From positions 1-64,000 of the forward strand of contig CAZGFY010000003.1 in assembly GCA_964525015.1 (NCBI GenBank): 64,000 bases of DNA, in the 5' to 3' direction. Shown here piece by piece: positions 6,954-15,212 of the stretch (its first letter is position 1; every line of letters starts with the position of its first letter). Position numbers and translations under genes: made by a program. Origin of the DNA: RGIG3102 sp964525015 (lineage in GTDB: Bacteria > Bacillota > Clostridia > Oscillospirales > Ruminococcaceae). The notes below the pieces were generated by a model that worked only from the letters and a program-made list of their open reading frames with translations, was not told the origin of the DNA and made no database searches.

Positions 6954-8813
6954 ATGAAAAATAATAAGATAATAGATTTTTTAAGTGTTTTTTCTTTAGT
7001 GGGAGCAGTTTTGATATATTTAATCTCAGTTGTTATGGCTGGGGGGAGTTTGTTTTTTCTAATTAGATTTAATATATGCCTTGTTTTTATAATATTTGCA
7101 GGTGCGTATTTTTTAGAAAAAATAATCAAAGGCAGAGAAAAATCTTTTTATATAATAGCAGGCATGCCTTTAGCAGTAGCTCTTTCGTTTATAAGCTTTT
7201 TAGCTTTTAAAACGGCAATACCAGTAGCCTTATTTGGTTTATTTTATCTAAGAAAATTAAAATTAGATTTTAAAAGAGCTATTCACACTAATATTTTAAT
7301 GCTTTCATTTTCTGCATTTTTAGTTTTGTATAGCTTTATCGGAGTTTTGCCTTTTGCAAAGGCAGAGATGGGAGTTGCTTTTTCATATCATCAAGATATG
7401 CTATGGAGCGTTGGCAATGTGGCAAGCGTTTTTAATGGGTTTCCTTTTGAAGATATGCGCCTTGCTGGAACAAGCCTTAACTATCATTATTTAAATGATG
7501 TGTTCGCAGGGATAATAGCAGTTTCAACGGGTACTTTTGCATATGATGCCCTATGCTTTTACTACTATCCGATATTAATGGCAATGCTAATGTATGGCAC
7601 TTATTATATATCAAATAGGATATCTAATAATAAAATCATATCAAGCTGTATGCCTTTGTTTTTCTTTTTAATCACAAGTTCAGTTTCGGAAATGCAGTTT
7701 AATTATATTGCTAATATTAATGGACAGGGCACGTCTAGCCTTGTTTTAGCTAGCTGTTTAATACTGTTTGAGTTTATTTATAACCAAAAAGTTGATTATA
7801 AAAATATTATACTAGTGTTTATCTATTCGCTAGTTTTAACAATGTTTAAAAGCACGATAGGGGCTCTTTTTTCACTCGCTCTTTTATCAGCTAGCCTTGT
7901 TTATATATTCATTAATAAAGCTGGAGTTAATAAATTAATTTATAGTATATCAGCTTTAACTGCCTTTTTATTATGCAATATTTTAATATTTTCAAAAGCT
8001 GTTAATAATTTAGTTTTTATCGGTTTTGAAAGATTAATAACGGTGACGGATTTATTTAAAACTGCACCAGTTATAGCTGTTTTATTTATAGTTTTTGCCT
8101 TTTACTATCTGTTTAATTTAAAAAAGCTATCCTTTATAGAGCTTGTTTTATTTGCTGTGGCAAGTGGGGGAGTTATCGCTTACACTTTATATAAACACTA
8201 TTCATTTTCCGAAATCTATTTTTTATTATCAGGGATATATTTTATGATAATAATTAATGCTAAAATAATAGCTAGTATTAATAAAAAGAGTATTTTATAC
8301 ACAGTTATTACAGCTTGTGTTATCTCAAGCATTTTCACAATTGATAAACTGGCAATTTTCTCTTCAAACGGAATTCGAGTAGTAGGCAATATTACTGGAA
8401 TTTTAAATGACCCATATGATGAAAGCTATATAACAAATATCGAGCAAGAAGGAATGGAATGGCTAAGGGATAACAGCGAGCAATCGGCAATTTTTGCAAC
8501 TAATAGGAATAATAAATATCTTCAAAATGGAGATGGAATTTTCCATTACAGCACGGCAGTTAGCCAAAGAAGATGCTATTTAGAGTCTTATAGATACACT
8601 ATGGATTACAGTGGAATGTATACCGAAGTTGTAAGGCGTCTTGAAGATGTTAGCGATAATATATTTTTCAATTTAAATGAAGACGACGCTTTTTCAATAG
8701 CAAAAAAAGAAGGGATAAACTATCTAGTTGTCTACACAAGGGTGAGCGATGTTAGCTGGGAAAAAGAGCCTGTTTTTGATAATGGAGAAGTTAAAATTTA
8801 TATGGTTTTATAG
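6954..8813 (+). CDS. polytopic membrane protein resembling GT-C glycosyltransferases
   Basis: 619 residues with roughly a dozen or more hydrophobic segments and a soluble C-terminus (about residues 490-619). The ribosome site AAGGAATAGG ends at 6950, favouring the ATG at 6954 over a TTG at 6951. After the first membrane segments is an extracytoplasmic loop with YHQDMLWSVGNVASVF and FPFEDMRLAGTSLNYHYLND. This charged loop after a pair of helices is reminiscent of the acidic motifs of GT-C enzymes, which use lipid-linked sugars on the outer face of the membrane. The C-terminal part (EGMEWLRDNSEQSAIFATN) resembles the soluble tail of such proteins. Donor and acceptor cannot be told. The family call is moderate. 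Confidence 0.6.
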   Translation: MKNNKIIDFLSVFSLVGAVLIYLISVVMAGGSLFFLIRFNICLVFIIFAGAYFLEKIIKGREKSFYIIAGMPLAVALSFISFLAFKTAIPVALFGLFYLRKLKLDFKRAIHTNILMLSFSAFLVLYSFIGVLPFAKAEMGVAFSYHQDMLWSVGNVASVFNGFPFEDMRLAGTSLNYHYLNDVFAGIIAVSTGTFAYDALCFYYYPILMAMLMYGTYYISNRISNNKIISSCMPLFFFLITSSVSEMQFNYIANINGQGTSSLVLASCLILFEFIYNQKVDYKNIILVFIYSLVLTMFKSTIGALFSLALLSASLVYIFINKAGVNKLIYSISALTAFLLCNILIFSKAVNNLVFIGFERLITVTDLFKTAPVIAVLFIVFAFYYLFNLKKLSFIELVLFAVASGGVIAYTLYKHYSFSEIYFLLSGIYFMIIINAKIIASINKKSILYTVITACVISSIFTIDKLAIFSSNGIRVVGNITGILNDPYDESYITNIEQEGMEWLRDNSEQSAIFATNRNNKYLQNGDGIFHYSTAVSQRRCYLESYRYTMDYSGMYTEVVRRLEDVSDNIFFNLNEDDAFSIAKKEGINYLVVYTRVSDVSWEKEPVFDNGEVKIYMVL

Positions 8814-8833
8814 AAAATAAAAGGAGGAATTAA

Positions 8834-9316
8834 ATGAGCCTTAGAGATATAAAAATAGATGTAGAAATTCAAGATAAGAAAATTACGGAAGATATAAAGC
8901 TAGAAATTTTAAATTCAGCTTTTGAAAATTCTATGCAAACAGCAATAAGCTATGGAATAATTCCAATAGACGAAACTGAAATTAAAGAAAAACTTTATAG
9001 AATGTATAATCAAGATGCTTTTACAAAAATACCACTTATAGTTTTCTTTGTTGCACAAACTAGCGATTGGGCAGTGAACCTTGGTAGAGAAAAGCTAGGT
9101 TTTTATCCAAGGAAAAAGCAAATTAAAGACACCGATATACTATACGCAGTAGACCAATCAGCAAAAACCCTTATGAAAACGGCAAAAGATTTAGGAATTT
9201 CGAGCTATTATATACCTGATATCATAAATGAATCGGATAGTTTAAAGGATTTACTAGAATTAGAAAGTGGCGAAGTTGCAGCGTCGATAATGTTTTTGGG
9301 ATATATTAATAATTAA
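8834..9316 (+). CDS. nitroreductase-fold protein lacking the N-terminal FMN-binding motif
   Basis: 160 residues. It aligns by eye with the nitroreductase encoded next. Shared landmarks are IPLIVFFVAQTSDW against APIVFIFVADQKRW, DILYAVDQSAKTLMKTAKDLGISSYYI against the AITDTAIAAQNMVVAAESLGLGSCYI segment, and a GYI/GYP ending. It lacks the family's opening phosphate-binding SRKSVRAF motif and the SAGNQ segment, and starts with an unrelated ~50-residue region. It may not bind FMN alone. The good ribosome site AAGGAGG and an intergenic gap of 28 bp to the next start point to co-expression and possibly a heterodimer. I would call it a pseudoenzyme or a divergent paralogue. Confidence 0.65.
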   Translation: MSLRDIKIDVEIQDKKITEDIKLEILNSAFENSMQTAISYGIIPIDETEIKEKLYRMYNQDAFTKIPLIVFFVAQTSDWAVNLGREKLGFYPRKKQIKDTDILYAVDQSAKTLMKTAKDLGISSYYIPDIINESDSLKDLLELESGEVAASIMFLGYINN

Positions 9317-9344
9317 AATTATATAAATGAAAGGAATATTAATA

Positions 9345-10085
9345 ATGAATGAAGTAATTAAAAGCTTATTTAGTAGAAAATCAGTGAGAGCGTTTTTAGA
9401 AAAAGATGTGAGCGAAGAGATAAAAAATCTTTTAATAGACTCAGCTATTCAAGCCCCATCTGCTGGAAATCAAATTATGTATAGCATAATTGATGTAACG
9501 AGTAAGGAGTTAAAAGAAAAGCTAGTAAAAACTTGCGATAATCAGCCTTTTATTGCAAAAGCACCGATTGTTTTCATTTTCGTTGCCGACCAGAAGAGAT
9601 GGCACGATAGCTATAAATTAGCAGGAGAAACTCCAAGAGAAATGGGAACAGGAGATTTATTTTTAGCAATTACCGACACTGCGATTGCAGCACAAAATAT
9701 GGTTGTGGCAGCGGAAAGCTTAGGGCTTGGCTCTTGCTATATCGGAGATATTTTAGAAAACTGCGAAGAGCATAGAGAAATTTTAAATCTTCCAAAAACC
9801 TGCGTTCCTGTTTGCATGCTAGTTATCGGCTATCCAACGCAGGTGCAAGAGCAAAGAAAAAAACCACAGCGTTTTGATAGAAAATACATAGTTGGCACAA
9901 ATACTTATCCGCATTTAAATGATGAAGAATTAATTGCCTGCTATGAAGATAGAGCGAAAAAAGAAAATGCAGAAATTAAGCCATTTAATGAATATATGAA
10001 AGCATTTTGCAATAGAAAATACAATAGCGAATTCTCAAAAGAGATGACACGCTCAGTGAATAAATATTTAGAAGAATTCAAATAA
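9345..10085 (+). CDS. nitroreductase family FMN-dependent oxidoreductase
   Basis: 246 residues. The ATG at 9345 follows AAAGGAA; an upstream in-frame ATG overlaps that ribosome site. Family marks are the FMN phosphate-binding SRKSVRAFLEKDV near residue 9, APSAGNQ near 35-41, the dimer-core helix TDTAIAAQNMVVAAESLGLGSCYIG, and VCMLVIGYP. The C-terminal extension (RFDRKYIVGTNTYPHLNDEE) resembles NfsA/FRP-type NADPH reductases. It should use NAD(P)H to reduce quinones, nitro compounds or flavins. It follows a divergent nitroreductase-like gene in the same operon. Physiological substrate unknown. Confidence 0.93.
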   Translation: MNEVIKSLFSRKSVRAFLEKDVSEEIKNLLIDSAIQAPSAGNQIMYSIIDVTSKELKEKLVKTCDNQPFIAKAPIVFIFVADQKRWHDSYKLAGETPREMGTGDLFLAITDTAIAAQNMVVAAESLGLGSCYIGDILENCEEHREILNLPKTCVPVCMLVIGYPTQVQEQRKKPQRFDRKYIVGTNTYPHLNDEELIACYEDRAKKENAEIKPFNEYMKAFCNRKYNSEFSKEMTRSVNKYLEEFK

Positions 10086-10090
10086 TTAAA

Positions 10091-10132
10091 AAATAGAGAT
10101 AGTTAACAAGTTGTTAATTATCTCTATTTTAA
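10091..10132 (+). terminator. Rho-independent terminator
   Basis: Long imperfect stem with AAATAGAGATA and TATCTCTATTT as outer arms, followed by T residues. It ends the nitroreductase operon. Confidence 0.8.
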
Positions 10133-10198
10133 AATACCACTTAAACATTATTTTCAACTAGATACGCAAAAACAAAAGACTTATTATATTTTTTATGA

Positions 10199-10221
10199 TA
10201 ATATAAAGCCATAGAAAGGAG
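10199..10221 (+). promoter_or_regulatory. promoter -10 and orphaned Shine-Dalgarno of the LytTR gene
   Basis: An extended -10 (TG then TAATAT at 10199-10204) is followed by a strong Shine-Dalgarno AAAGGAG (10215-10221). No long reading frame starts at the expected distance. An inverted-repeat element begins at 10227. If 10227-10501 is removed in thought, this ribosome site sits 8 bases before the ATG at 10505. Confidence 0.6.
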
Positions 10222-10226
10222 TGATT

Positions 10227-10501
10227 AGGGTGACCGATATAATCCAAGCCAGCCTAAAATCTGATAAATTTTTTCTAAAACTGCGTTAAATTCACTTATA
10301 AGGCGAAAGCATTATTTCGTAAATTTGCCTTGTTTTATAAAAAATTTATTGGATTTTAGGTCGCAGATTTCAAAATTAAAAAAATCCTTTATATCAAGGC
10401 AAAGGCTTGAAGTAATGCTTAATGCCTTACAAAAGCCTTTAACGCAGATAGAAAGAGATTTTTTTATTTTTGAAACTGGTTTGGATTATGTCGGTCACCC
10501 T
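10227..10501. mobile_element. MITE-like element inserted before the LytTR gene
   Basis: The 275-bp segment is bounded by 19-bp terminal inverted repeats with one mismatch, AGGGTGACCGATATAATCC (10227-10245) and its complement at 10483-10501. The similarity continues imperfectly about 15 bases further inward. Internally, 10253-10281 and 10332-10360 form a 29-bp stem with three mismatches. No transposase is encoded. A diverged copy of one end occurs at 45511-45555 upstream of spoIVB, showing that it is dispersed. No obvious target-site duplication is visible. Confidence 0.75.
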
Positions 10502-10504
10502 GCT

Positions 10505-10945
10505 ATGAAAATAAAGCTAGAAGACGCTGATATTAGCGAAATAGAAATCACGATAAGGGGAAATTTAGCTGATAAAAATATTCAGCATTTAATTTCTGTT
10601 TTAAAAGAAAACAAACTCACTTCTAAAATACTGCTTTTTGCAGAAGAAAAAGAAATTTTAGTAGATGCTGGCGATATTTTATATTTTGAAGTGCAAGAAA
10701 GAAAAACATTTGCCCAAACGATTAATGGCAGATACCTTTGCAGACACACATTGCAAGAAATACTATCTCTTTTTAATAATCAAGGAATAGTGCAAATATC
10801 AAAAAGCAGTTTAGTTAATATTAAGTATGTAAAATTTTTAGAATCAGAATTTAGCGGGAATTATATAATAACTCTAAAGAATGATGAAAAATTAATGGTT
10901 TCACGCTTTTTTATGAAAGATTTTAGAAAGGCTATATTAGCTTAG
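10505..10945 (+). CDS. LytTR DNA-binding domain regulator
   Basis: 146 residues from ATG 10505, the usual length for LytTR regulators paired with DUF3021 proteins, which typically begin MKIK. The C-terminal LytTR domain (about 50-146) shows ILVDAGDILYFEVQERKTFA, RHTLQEILSLF, QISKSSLVNIKYVKFLES and SRFFMKDFRKAI. It binds DNA as a beta-type regulator. The frame stays open upstream for 60 codons inside an inserted element, but those codons match no family. The normal Shine-Dalgarno lies 280 bp upstream, beyond the insertion, so translation may be reduced or use another start. The DUF3021 gene follows by 14 bp. Confidence 0.88.
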   Translation: MKIKLEDADISEIEITIRGNLADKNIQHLISVLKENKLTSKILLFAEEKEILVDAGDILYFEVQERKTFAQTINGRYLCRHTLQEILSLFNNQGIVQISKSSLVNIKYVKFLESEFSGNYIITLKNDEKLMVSRFFMKDFRKAILA

Positions 10946-10959
10946 AAAGGAAAATTATT

Positions 10960-11328
10960 ATGAAAAAATTAAATTATTTAATCACAGGGCTTGGAATAGG
11001 CTTTATATTCACAACATTTTTTATGCTTTTATTTATAGGCTTTAATGAGATAACCACCCAGGTTTTAGGCTGGTTTATAGCAAGTGGAATTTATGGGCTT
11101 ATTGGAATGATATATGAAAATCAAAAAATCAGTTTAGCTGTGCAAAATATAATCCATTTTTCAGTATGCCTTAGCACAACCTTAGTTATGGTTATGATGT
11201 TTTATAAGGAATACACAGCAACGGTTATTGTATCTTTTGTGATAACATATATTATAATATTCACAGCTATGTGGCAGATAGAAAAAAGAAAAATTCAAGA
11301 AATGAATGAAAAATTGGCGAAGAGATAA
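10960..11328 (+). CDS. DUF3021 family membrane protein
   Basis: 122 residues with four predicted membrane helices (about 7-29, 37-55, 65-82, 88-108) and a charged C-terminal tail. Length and topology, and the position directly after a LytTR regulator, fit DUF3021. These pairs form small regulatory modules in which the membrane protein probably inhibits or tunes the LytTR partner. The ribosome site AGAAAGGAAA lies in the gap after the LytTR stop. Partner assignment is from context; the family call is moderately strong. Confidence 0.8.
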   Translation: MKKLNYLITGLGIGFIFTTFFMLLFIGFNEITTQVLGWFIASGIYGLIGMIYENQKISLAVQNIIHFSVCLSTTLVMVMMFYKEYTATVIVSFVITYIIIFTAMWQIEKRKIQEMNEKLAKR

Positions 11329-11370
11329 AAAATAAAAGGGCTACCGCACTAATGTAATATTAAACAAATG

Positions 11371-11404
11371 ATGTAGGGGCGAACCTGTGTGTTCGCCCCT
11401 ACAT
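11371..11404. repeat. perfect 14-bp palindrome of the GTAGGGGCG type
   Basis: Arms ATGTAGGGGCGAAC and GTTCGCCCCTACAT surround a six-base loop. GTAGGGGCG palindromes recur between genes in many bacterial genomes. Here it lies between convergent DUF3021 and ilvA genes and is much richer in GC than the surroundings, so it is probably an imported intergenic repeat that may also stop transcription. Confidence 0.75.
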
Positions 11405-11455
11405 TTAGGGAATTTATTTGTTTTCCTTCGCCCACATAGGAGCGATCCTACAATT

Positions 11456-12649
11456 TCACCCAATACAAAACCCTGCGTCGCATAAATTTTTGTAGATTTC
11501 TTCTTTATGAAGGGTATTTCTTGTTTCGATTACAAGGTTAACCTTGCAAAATCCGATATTTGTTTCCTTATCGTTTCTAAAATGGGAAACTTCTAGTATA
11601 TTAGCGCCCATATTTGAAATAAGGGATAGAAATTTAATTAAACTGCCTGGTTTATCGGGCAAATCAGTTGAGATTTGGGAAATTCTATCTGAATAAGTTA
11701 AGGCTGAGTTTAATAATTTAGTCATCTGATTTATATCAACGTTTCCTCCCGATACAACGCAAACAACCTTATTAAATTCACTTGCATTAATTTTATTAAA
11801 CATAACAGCAGCACTACTTAATGCCCCAGCCCCCTCGCAGACAACCTTATGTCTTTCAAGCAGGGTTAGCATAGCAAGGGTTATCTCTTTTTCACTAACA
11901 GTTACAACTTCGTCAATGTATTTTGAGAGGATATCAAAAGTTATATCACCAGGATTTTTAACGGCACATCCATCTGCGATTGTGTTGCAACTTGCAGTTG
12001 AAGTTAGATTATTAGTTTTAATAGATTTAACAAGGGCGTCGGCTTCTTCTGATTGAACGCCGATAACCTTGCAACTTGGCTTTAAAACTTTAATAGTGTA
12101 GGCAATTCCAGCAGATAATCCACCCCCACCCATAGGCACAACTATGCAACCAACATCGGGCATATCTTCTAGAATTTCAAGAGCGATACTGCCTTGTCCA
12201 GCGATTACATATTCATCATTATATGGATGGGCGAATGTGTAGCCAAATTCTTCTTGCAAACTTTTTGCTTTTTGATAGCTATCATCATAAACGCCAGGCA
12301 CTAAAACAACCTTTGCGCCATAGCCTTTAGTGGCTTCGATTTTAGTTAGTGGTGCAGACTCAGGCATACAGATTGTAGAAGATACTCCCATTTTAGTTGC
12401 AGCTAGGGCAACTCCTTGTGCGTGATTTCCAGCAGAACAAGCGATAACTCCTTTTGCTTTTTCATCATGAGTTAATTTGCTTATTTTATAAGTGGCACCA
12501 CGGATTTTAAATGAGCCAGTTTTTTGCAGATGTTCGCACTTAACATATGCATTTTCTGCTATTTTTGAAGCTGATACAATTGGCGTTTTTATAACTTCGT
12601 TTTCTCTTAAAACATTGTATGCTTCTTTTACCATTTCGATATTTATCAT
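11456..12649 (-). CDS. ilvA: threonine ammonia-lyase with ACT domain
   Basis: 397 residues. A fold-type II PLP enzyme converting L-threonine to 2-oxobutanoate and ammonia. The PLP lysine is in TGSFKIRGATYK (Lys48), the phosphate-binding glycine loop is PMGGGGLSAG, and SAGNHAQGVA is characteristic. Residues ~320-397 form one ACT domain (DLPDKPGSLIKFLSLISNMGANILEVSH). This matches the ~400-residue, single-ACT type of catabolic/biosynthetic enzymes rather than the 514-residue E. coli IlvA with two ACT modules. The ribosome site AAAGG precedes the ATG and an extended -10 is visible at 12689-12697. It is monocistronic. ilvE at 16820 is a relative in branched-chain metabolism but separately transcribed. 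Confidence 0.95.
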   Translation of the reverse strand: MINIEMVKEAYNVLRENEVIKTPIVSASKIAENAYVKCEHLQKTGSFKIRGATYKISKLTHDEKAKGVIACSAGNHAQGVALAATKMGVSSTICMPESAPLTKIEATKGYGAKVVLVPGVYDDSYQKAKSLQEEFGYTFAHPYNDEYVIAGQGSIALEILEDMPDVGCIVVPMGGGGLSAGIAYTIKVLKPSCKVIGVQSEEADALVKSIKTNNLTSTASCNTIADGCAVKNPGDITFDILSKYIDEVVTVSEKEITLAMLTLLERHKVVCEGAGALSSAAVMFNKINASEFNKVVCVVSGGNVDINQMTKLLNSALTYSDRISQISTDLPDKPGSLIKFLSLISNMGANILEVSHFRNDKETNIGFCKVNLVIETRNTLHKEEIYKNLCDAGFCIG

Positions 12650-12688
12650 AAAAAATAACCTTTCTAGAATATATTAATATATAATATT

Positions 12689-12697
12689 ATTATACCA
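12689..12697 (-). promoter_or_regulatory. extended -10 promoter of ilvA
   Basis: Minus-strand TGGTATAAT, an extended -10 with perfect TATAAT. The same TGTGGTATAATATT context occurs before cdd at 15680-15688. The -35 is poor, as often with extended -10 promoters. Confidence 0.5.
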
Positions 12698-12816
12698 CAA
12701 TTTATTCATTAATAAAAATATTCAAATTCACGAAATGTATACAGAAATTTAATAAAAAAGTGATAAAATAAAAGTATAAAATAAGAGTTACTTATTTAGA
12801 AAGGAACGGTATTAGT

Positions 12817-12909
12817 TTGAAAATAAATTTTCAAACTATAAGTTTTGCAACTTTAAAACTAGACGTGGCAAATATGCAAAACTCAAAGGAAGGAAAGGTA
12901 TTATTATGA
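12817..12909 (+). CDS. possible 30-residue leader peptide, start-stop coupled
   Basis: A 30-codon frame starts with TTG after AAAGGAA (10-base spacing) and ends in a TGA that overlaps the next gene's ATG as ATGA. The first ten codons fall in a 12-bp inverted repeat (12813-12838), and a second pair of arms, AGTTTTGCA/TGCAAAACT, follows. The peptide resembles nothing I know. It could be a coupling leader or just chance. No conservation data are available. Confidence 0.3.
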   Translation: MKINFQTISFATLKLDVANMQNSKEGKVLL

Positions 12910-13286
12910 AAAGATTAGAAAAATCTGATAGCAAAATAAAATACTCACTCTACTCATTAATAATTATTTCAATCTTATTTATTTCACTCAACTTAGCAGT
13001 TGTATATATGGGGCAGGAATTCACCTTTAGTGAAGCGATAATTGGTTCGATAATTATCCTTTTTGGGCTTTTATATCTATACAAAACATTGATAGATATT
13101 TCCTTAAAAGATTTAAAAGAACAAGTTTTATCAGCGCTAATTCTATCAGCAGTGGCAGTGTCGCTATCAATATATTCAGCGTTCACTGAATTTAATCGCG
13201 GGGCAGTAAGCCTTATTGTATTCTTAGTTTTAGTGTTGGTAGTTAGGGGATTATTCACATTTAGAAAACATATAAAAGCTAGTTAG
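12906..13286 (+). CDS. small four-helix membrane protein, unknown
   Basis: 126 residues with four hydrophobic helices (about 13-35, 42-60, 72-90, 97-117) separated by short loops, and basic ends (MKRLEKSDSK, RKHIKAS). The ribosome site AAGGAAAGG precedes the ATG. A ~90-base leader with two hairpins and a possible coupled peptide lies upstream. I do not recognise a family. It is monocistronic with a strong terminator at 13311-13347 shared with the opposing CPBP operon. Confidence 0.75.
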   Translation: MKRLEKSDSKIKYSLYSLIIISILFISLNLAVVYMGQEFTFSEAIIGSIIILFGLLYLYKTLIDISLKDLKEQVLSALILSAVAVSLSIYSAFTEFNRGAVSLIVFLVLVLVVRGLFTFRKHIKAS

Positions 13287-13310
13287 CTAACTGATAAATT
13301 TTTTCAGACA

Positions 13311-13347
13311 AAAGACGATTTTCGTTTAAGAAAATCGTCTTTTGTTG
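13311..13347. terminator. bidirectional terminator between convergent genes
   Basis: Perfect 14-bp arms AAAAGACGATTTTC / GAAAATCGTCTTTT with a 6-base loop. T/A tracts on both sides serve the membrane protein gene on plus and the CPBP operon on minus. Confidence 0.9.
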
Positions 13348-13360
13348 TTAGTTTTTATTT

Positions 13361-14326
13361 TTAAGATAATAATTGAAGTACTATTAACACTGTGCAAATT
13401 AAAGTGAAAACTATAATACCAGCGTTTAAAAATGCCTGCGATGTTTTAATAGTTTGGCTAGATTTTGCATAGGATGCATACTGTTTAAATGTTTTTATAT
13501 TTTTAATAAAGAAGATAAATCCTAAAATAACAAAAACAAATATACAAGCTTCAATTATTAAAAGTGGAACTATGGTTGTGATATTATTCAAAATTAGCTC
13601 AGTGCTTTCTACTGAAGAAGGATCAAGAGTTGTTAATTCATTTGATATTTCCAGTAGATCATCAGCAGGGAATAAAGAGATTAAAAATCCAACACTGTTT
13701 ATCATCATATGAAGTAGAATACAGTTTTTAATATTTCCATAGTTCACATATACATAAGATAAAATCAGCCCAAGTAAAAAAGCATAAACAAACTGATTAA
13801 AATTCAAATGAAAAAGTGCAAACATTAATGAGGATATAACTATCGCAGGAACCGCTCCGTGATTATAAACTTTATCAATAATAAATTTTCTAAAAAACAG
13901 TTCTTCGATTATTGGTGCAATAACTACAACTAATAAAAATGTGGTGAATGGGGATAAAACTTCTAATGTGTCAATTAACACATTATCAACTCCATCACCT
14001 TTTAAATTTCCTATATAGCTAGTTATGATAAGCCCAAATATATTCCCGACAATCATTAAAAAGTAGGAAATAAAAAATAGGTGAGAAAATCTTTTAAAAG
14101 ATATCTTAACCTTTGGAATTGGTGAATTTAATTTACTGCTTTTTGCAATGGTAAAATAAATTAATAAAAATCCAGCTAGATGAGTGAATACTGTATTTAA
14201 TAAAGTTAGCATGTCAGTGCTTAAAACATCTGAAAATAACAATACGATAAATTGAATTGGAATAGTGCTTAAAATATATAGACTGAAAATAAAGCCTACA
14301 AAGGAATAATCTTTTTTCGCTTGCAT
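13361..14326 (-). CDS. CPBP family intramembrane metalloprotease
   Basis: 321 residues, about eight membrane helices. The CPBP (CAAX protease and bacteriocin-processing, Abi) signature is present. Motif 1 is EELFFRK (Glu141, Glu142, Arg146), motif 2 is FALFHLNFNQF (His173), and a further His is in LLHMMINSVGF (His205). These residues place a catalytic centre inside the membrane. Members process small peptides or prenylated substrates; the substrate here is unknown. The ribosome site AAGAGGA precedes the ATG. It is third in the operon cdd-rsmA-CPBP, 25 bp after rsmA. Confidence 0.93.
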   Translation of the reverse strand: MQAKKDYSFVGFIFSLYILSTIPIQFIVLLFSDVLSTDMLTLLNTVFTHLAGFLLIYFTIAKSSKLNSPIPKVKISFKRFSHLFFISYFLMIVGNIFGLIITSYIGNLKGDGVDNVLIDTLEVLSPFTTFLLVVVIAPIIEELFFRKFIIDKVYNHGAVPAIVISSLMFALFHLNFNQFVYAFLLGLILSYVYVNYGNIKNCILLHMMINSVGFLISLFPADDLLEISNELTTLDPSSVESTELILNNITTIVPLLIIEACIFVFVILGFIFFIKNIKTFKQYASYAKSSQTIKTSQAFLNAGIIVFTLICTVLIVLQLLS

Positions 14327-14351
14327 ATAAAAGTCCTCTTAAAACTATAAA

Positions 14352-15212
14352 TTAATTATTGAAAAGTATATCAGATAAATCTGAAAAATTCTGAAGTGTT
14401 AGCTGTTCGGGCCTTGAAAGTTTATTTAAATCAAGGCTAACTAAGGCATTATCGATATCGCTTTTTGAAAGCGATAATGCAGAAGAAACGCCGTTGGTGA
14501 AGGTTTTTCTTCTTTGATTAAAGGCGGCACGAATTAAGGAAAACATTCGTTTTTCATTTCTTGGCTTTACAGCTTTTTCTTTTAAAACATCTAAGCGAAT
14601 AACACTACTCGTAACCTTAGGTGGTGGATAAAAGCTACCAGGGGACACATTAAAGCAGATATTAGGCTGACTGTAAAATTTAACAGCAAGGCTGATAGCT
14701 CCAATATCCCTTGTGCTCTCTTTTGCACAAATCCTAGTTGCGGCTTCTTTTTGCACCATAACAGTGATGTTTTTTATTGGCAGATTATCTTCTAAAAGCT
14801 TCATTATAATAGGGCTTGTGATATAATAAGGAAGATTTGCACAAACAACAACTTCCATTCCTTGAAATTCTTCTTCAATGAGCTTTTTTAAATCTGTTTT
14901 TAAAACATCTTGATTGATAACTTTAAAATTTGAAAATTCTGCTAGGGTTTCTTCTAAAACTGGAAGTAGGGTTTTATCAATTTCAATAGCCACAACTTTT
15001 TTAGCATTTTTACAAAGCTCTTTTGTTAAAACGCCAATACCAGTTCCGATTTCTAAAACACCGATATTCTCATTAACTTCAGCGTGCTCCACGATTTTTG
15101 GACAAATTCCCGCATTTACAATGAAATTTTGCCCAAAGCTTTTTTGGAACGCAAAGTTATGGCGTTTTGCTAAATCTTTTATATATGATAGATTGGTTAA
15201 TTCTTTACTCAT
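14352..15212 (-). CDS. rsmA: 16S rRNA (A1518/A1519-N6) dimethyltransferase
   Basis: 286 residues. RsmA/KsgA dimethylates two adjacent adenosines in helix 45 of 16S rRNA using S-adenosylmethionine during small-subunit maturation. The N-terminal FAQKSFGQNFI-type segment (QKSFGQNFIVN), the SAM-binding VLEIGTGIGVLTKEL, the catalytic NLPYYITSPI and the PPPKVTSSVIRL motif are present. The ATG overlaps the end of cdd by 8 bp; a TTG nine bases upstream is less likely. Translation is probably coupled to cdd, as the ribosome site is weak. Confidence 0.96.
   Translation of the reverse strand: MSKELTNLSYIKDLAKRHNFAFQKSFGQNFIVNAGICPKIVEHAEVNENIGVLEIGTGIGVLTKELCKNAKKVVAIEIDKTLLPVLEETLAEFSNFKVINQDVLKTDLKKLIEEEFQGMEVVVCANLPYYITSPIIMKLLEDNLPIKNITVMVQKEAATRICAKESTRDIGAISLAVKFYSQPNICFNVSPGSFYPPPKVTSSVIRLDVLKEKAVKPRNEKRMFSLIRAAFNQRRKTFTNGVSSALSLSKSDIDNALVSLDLNKLSRPEQLTLQNFSDLSDILFNN

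Noticed and set aside
10325..10504. 60-codon N-terminal extension of the LytTR protein
   Set aside because: Lies in the inverted-repeat element and matches no family; the protein from 10505 has the standard length.
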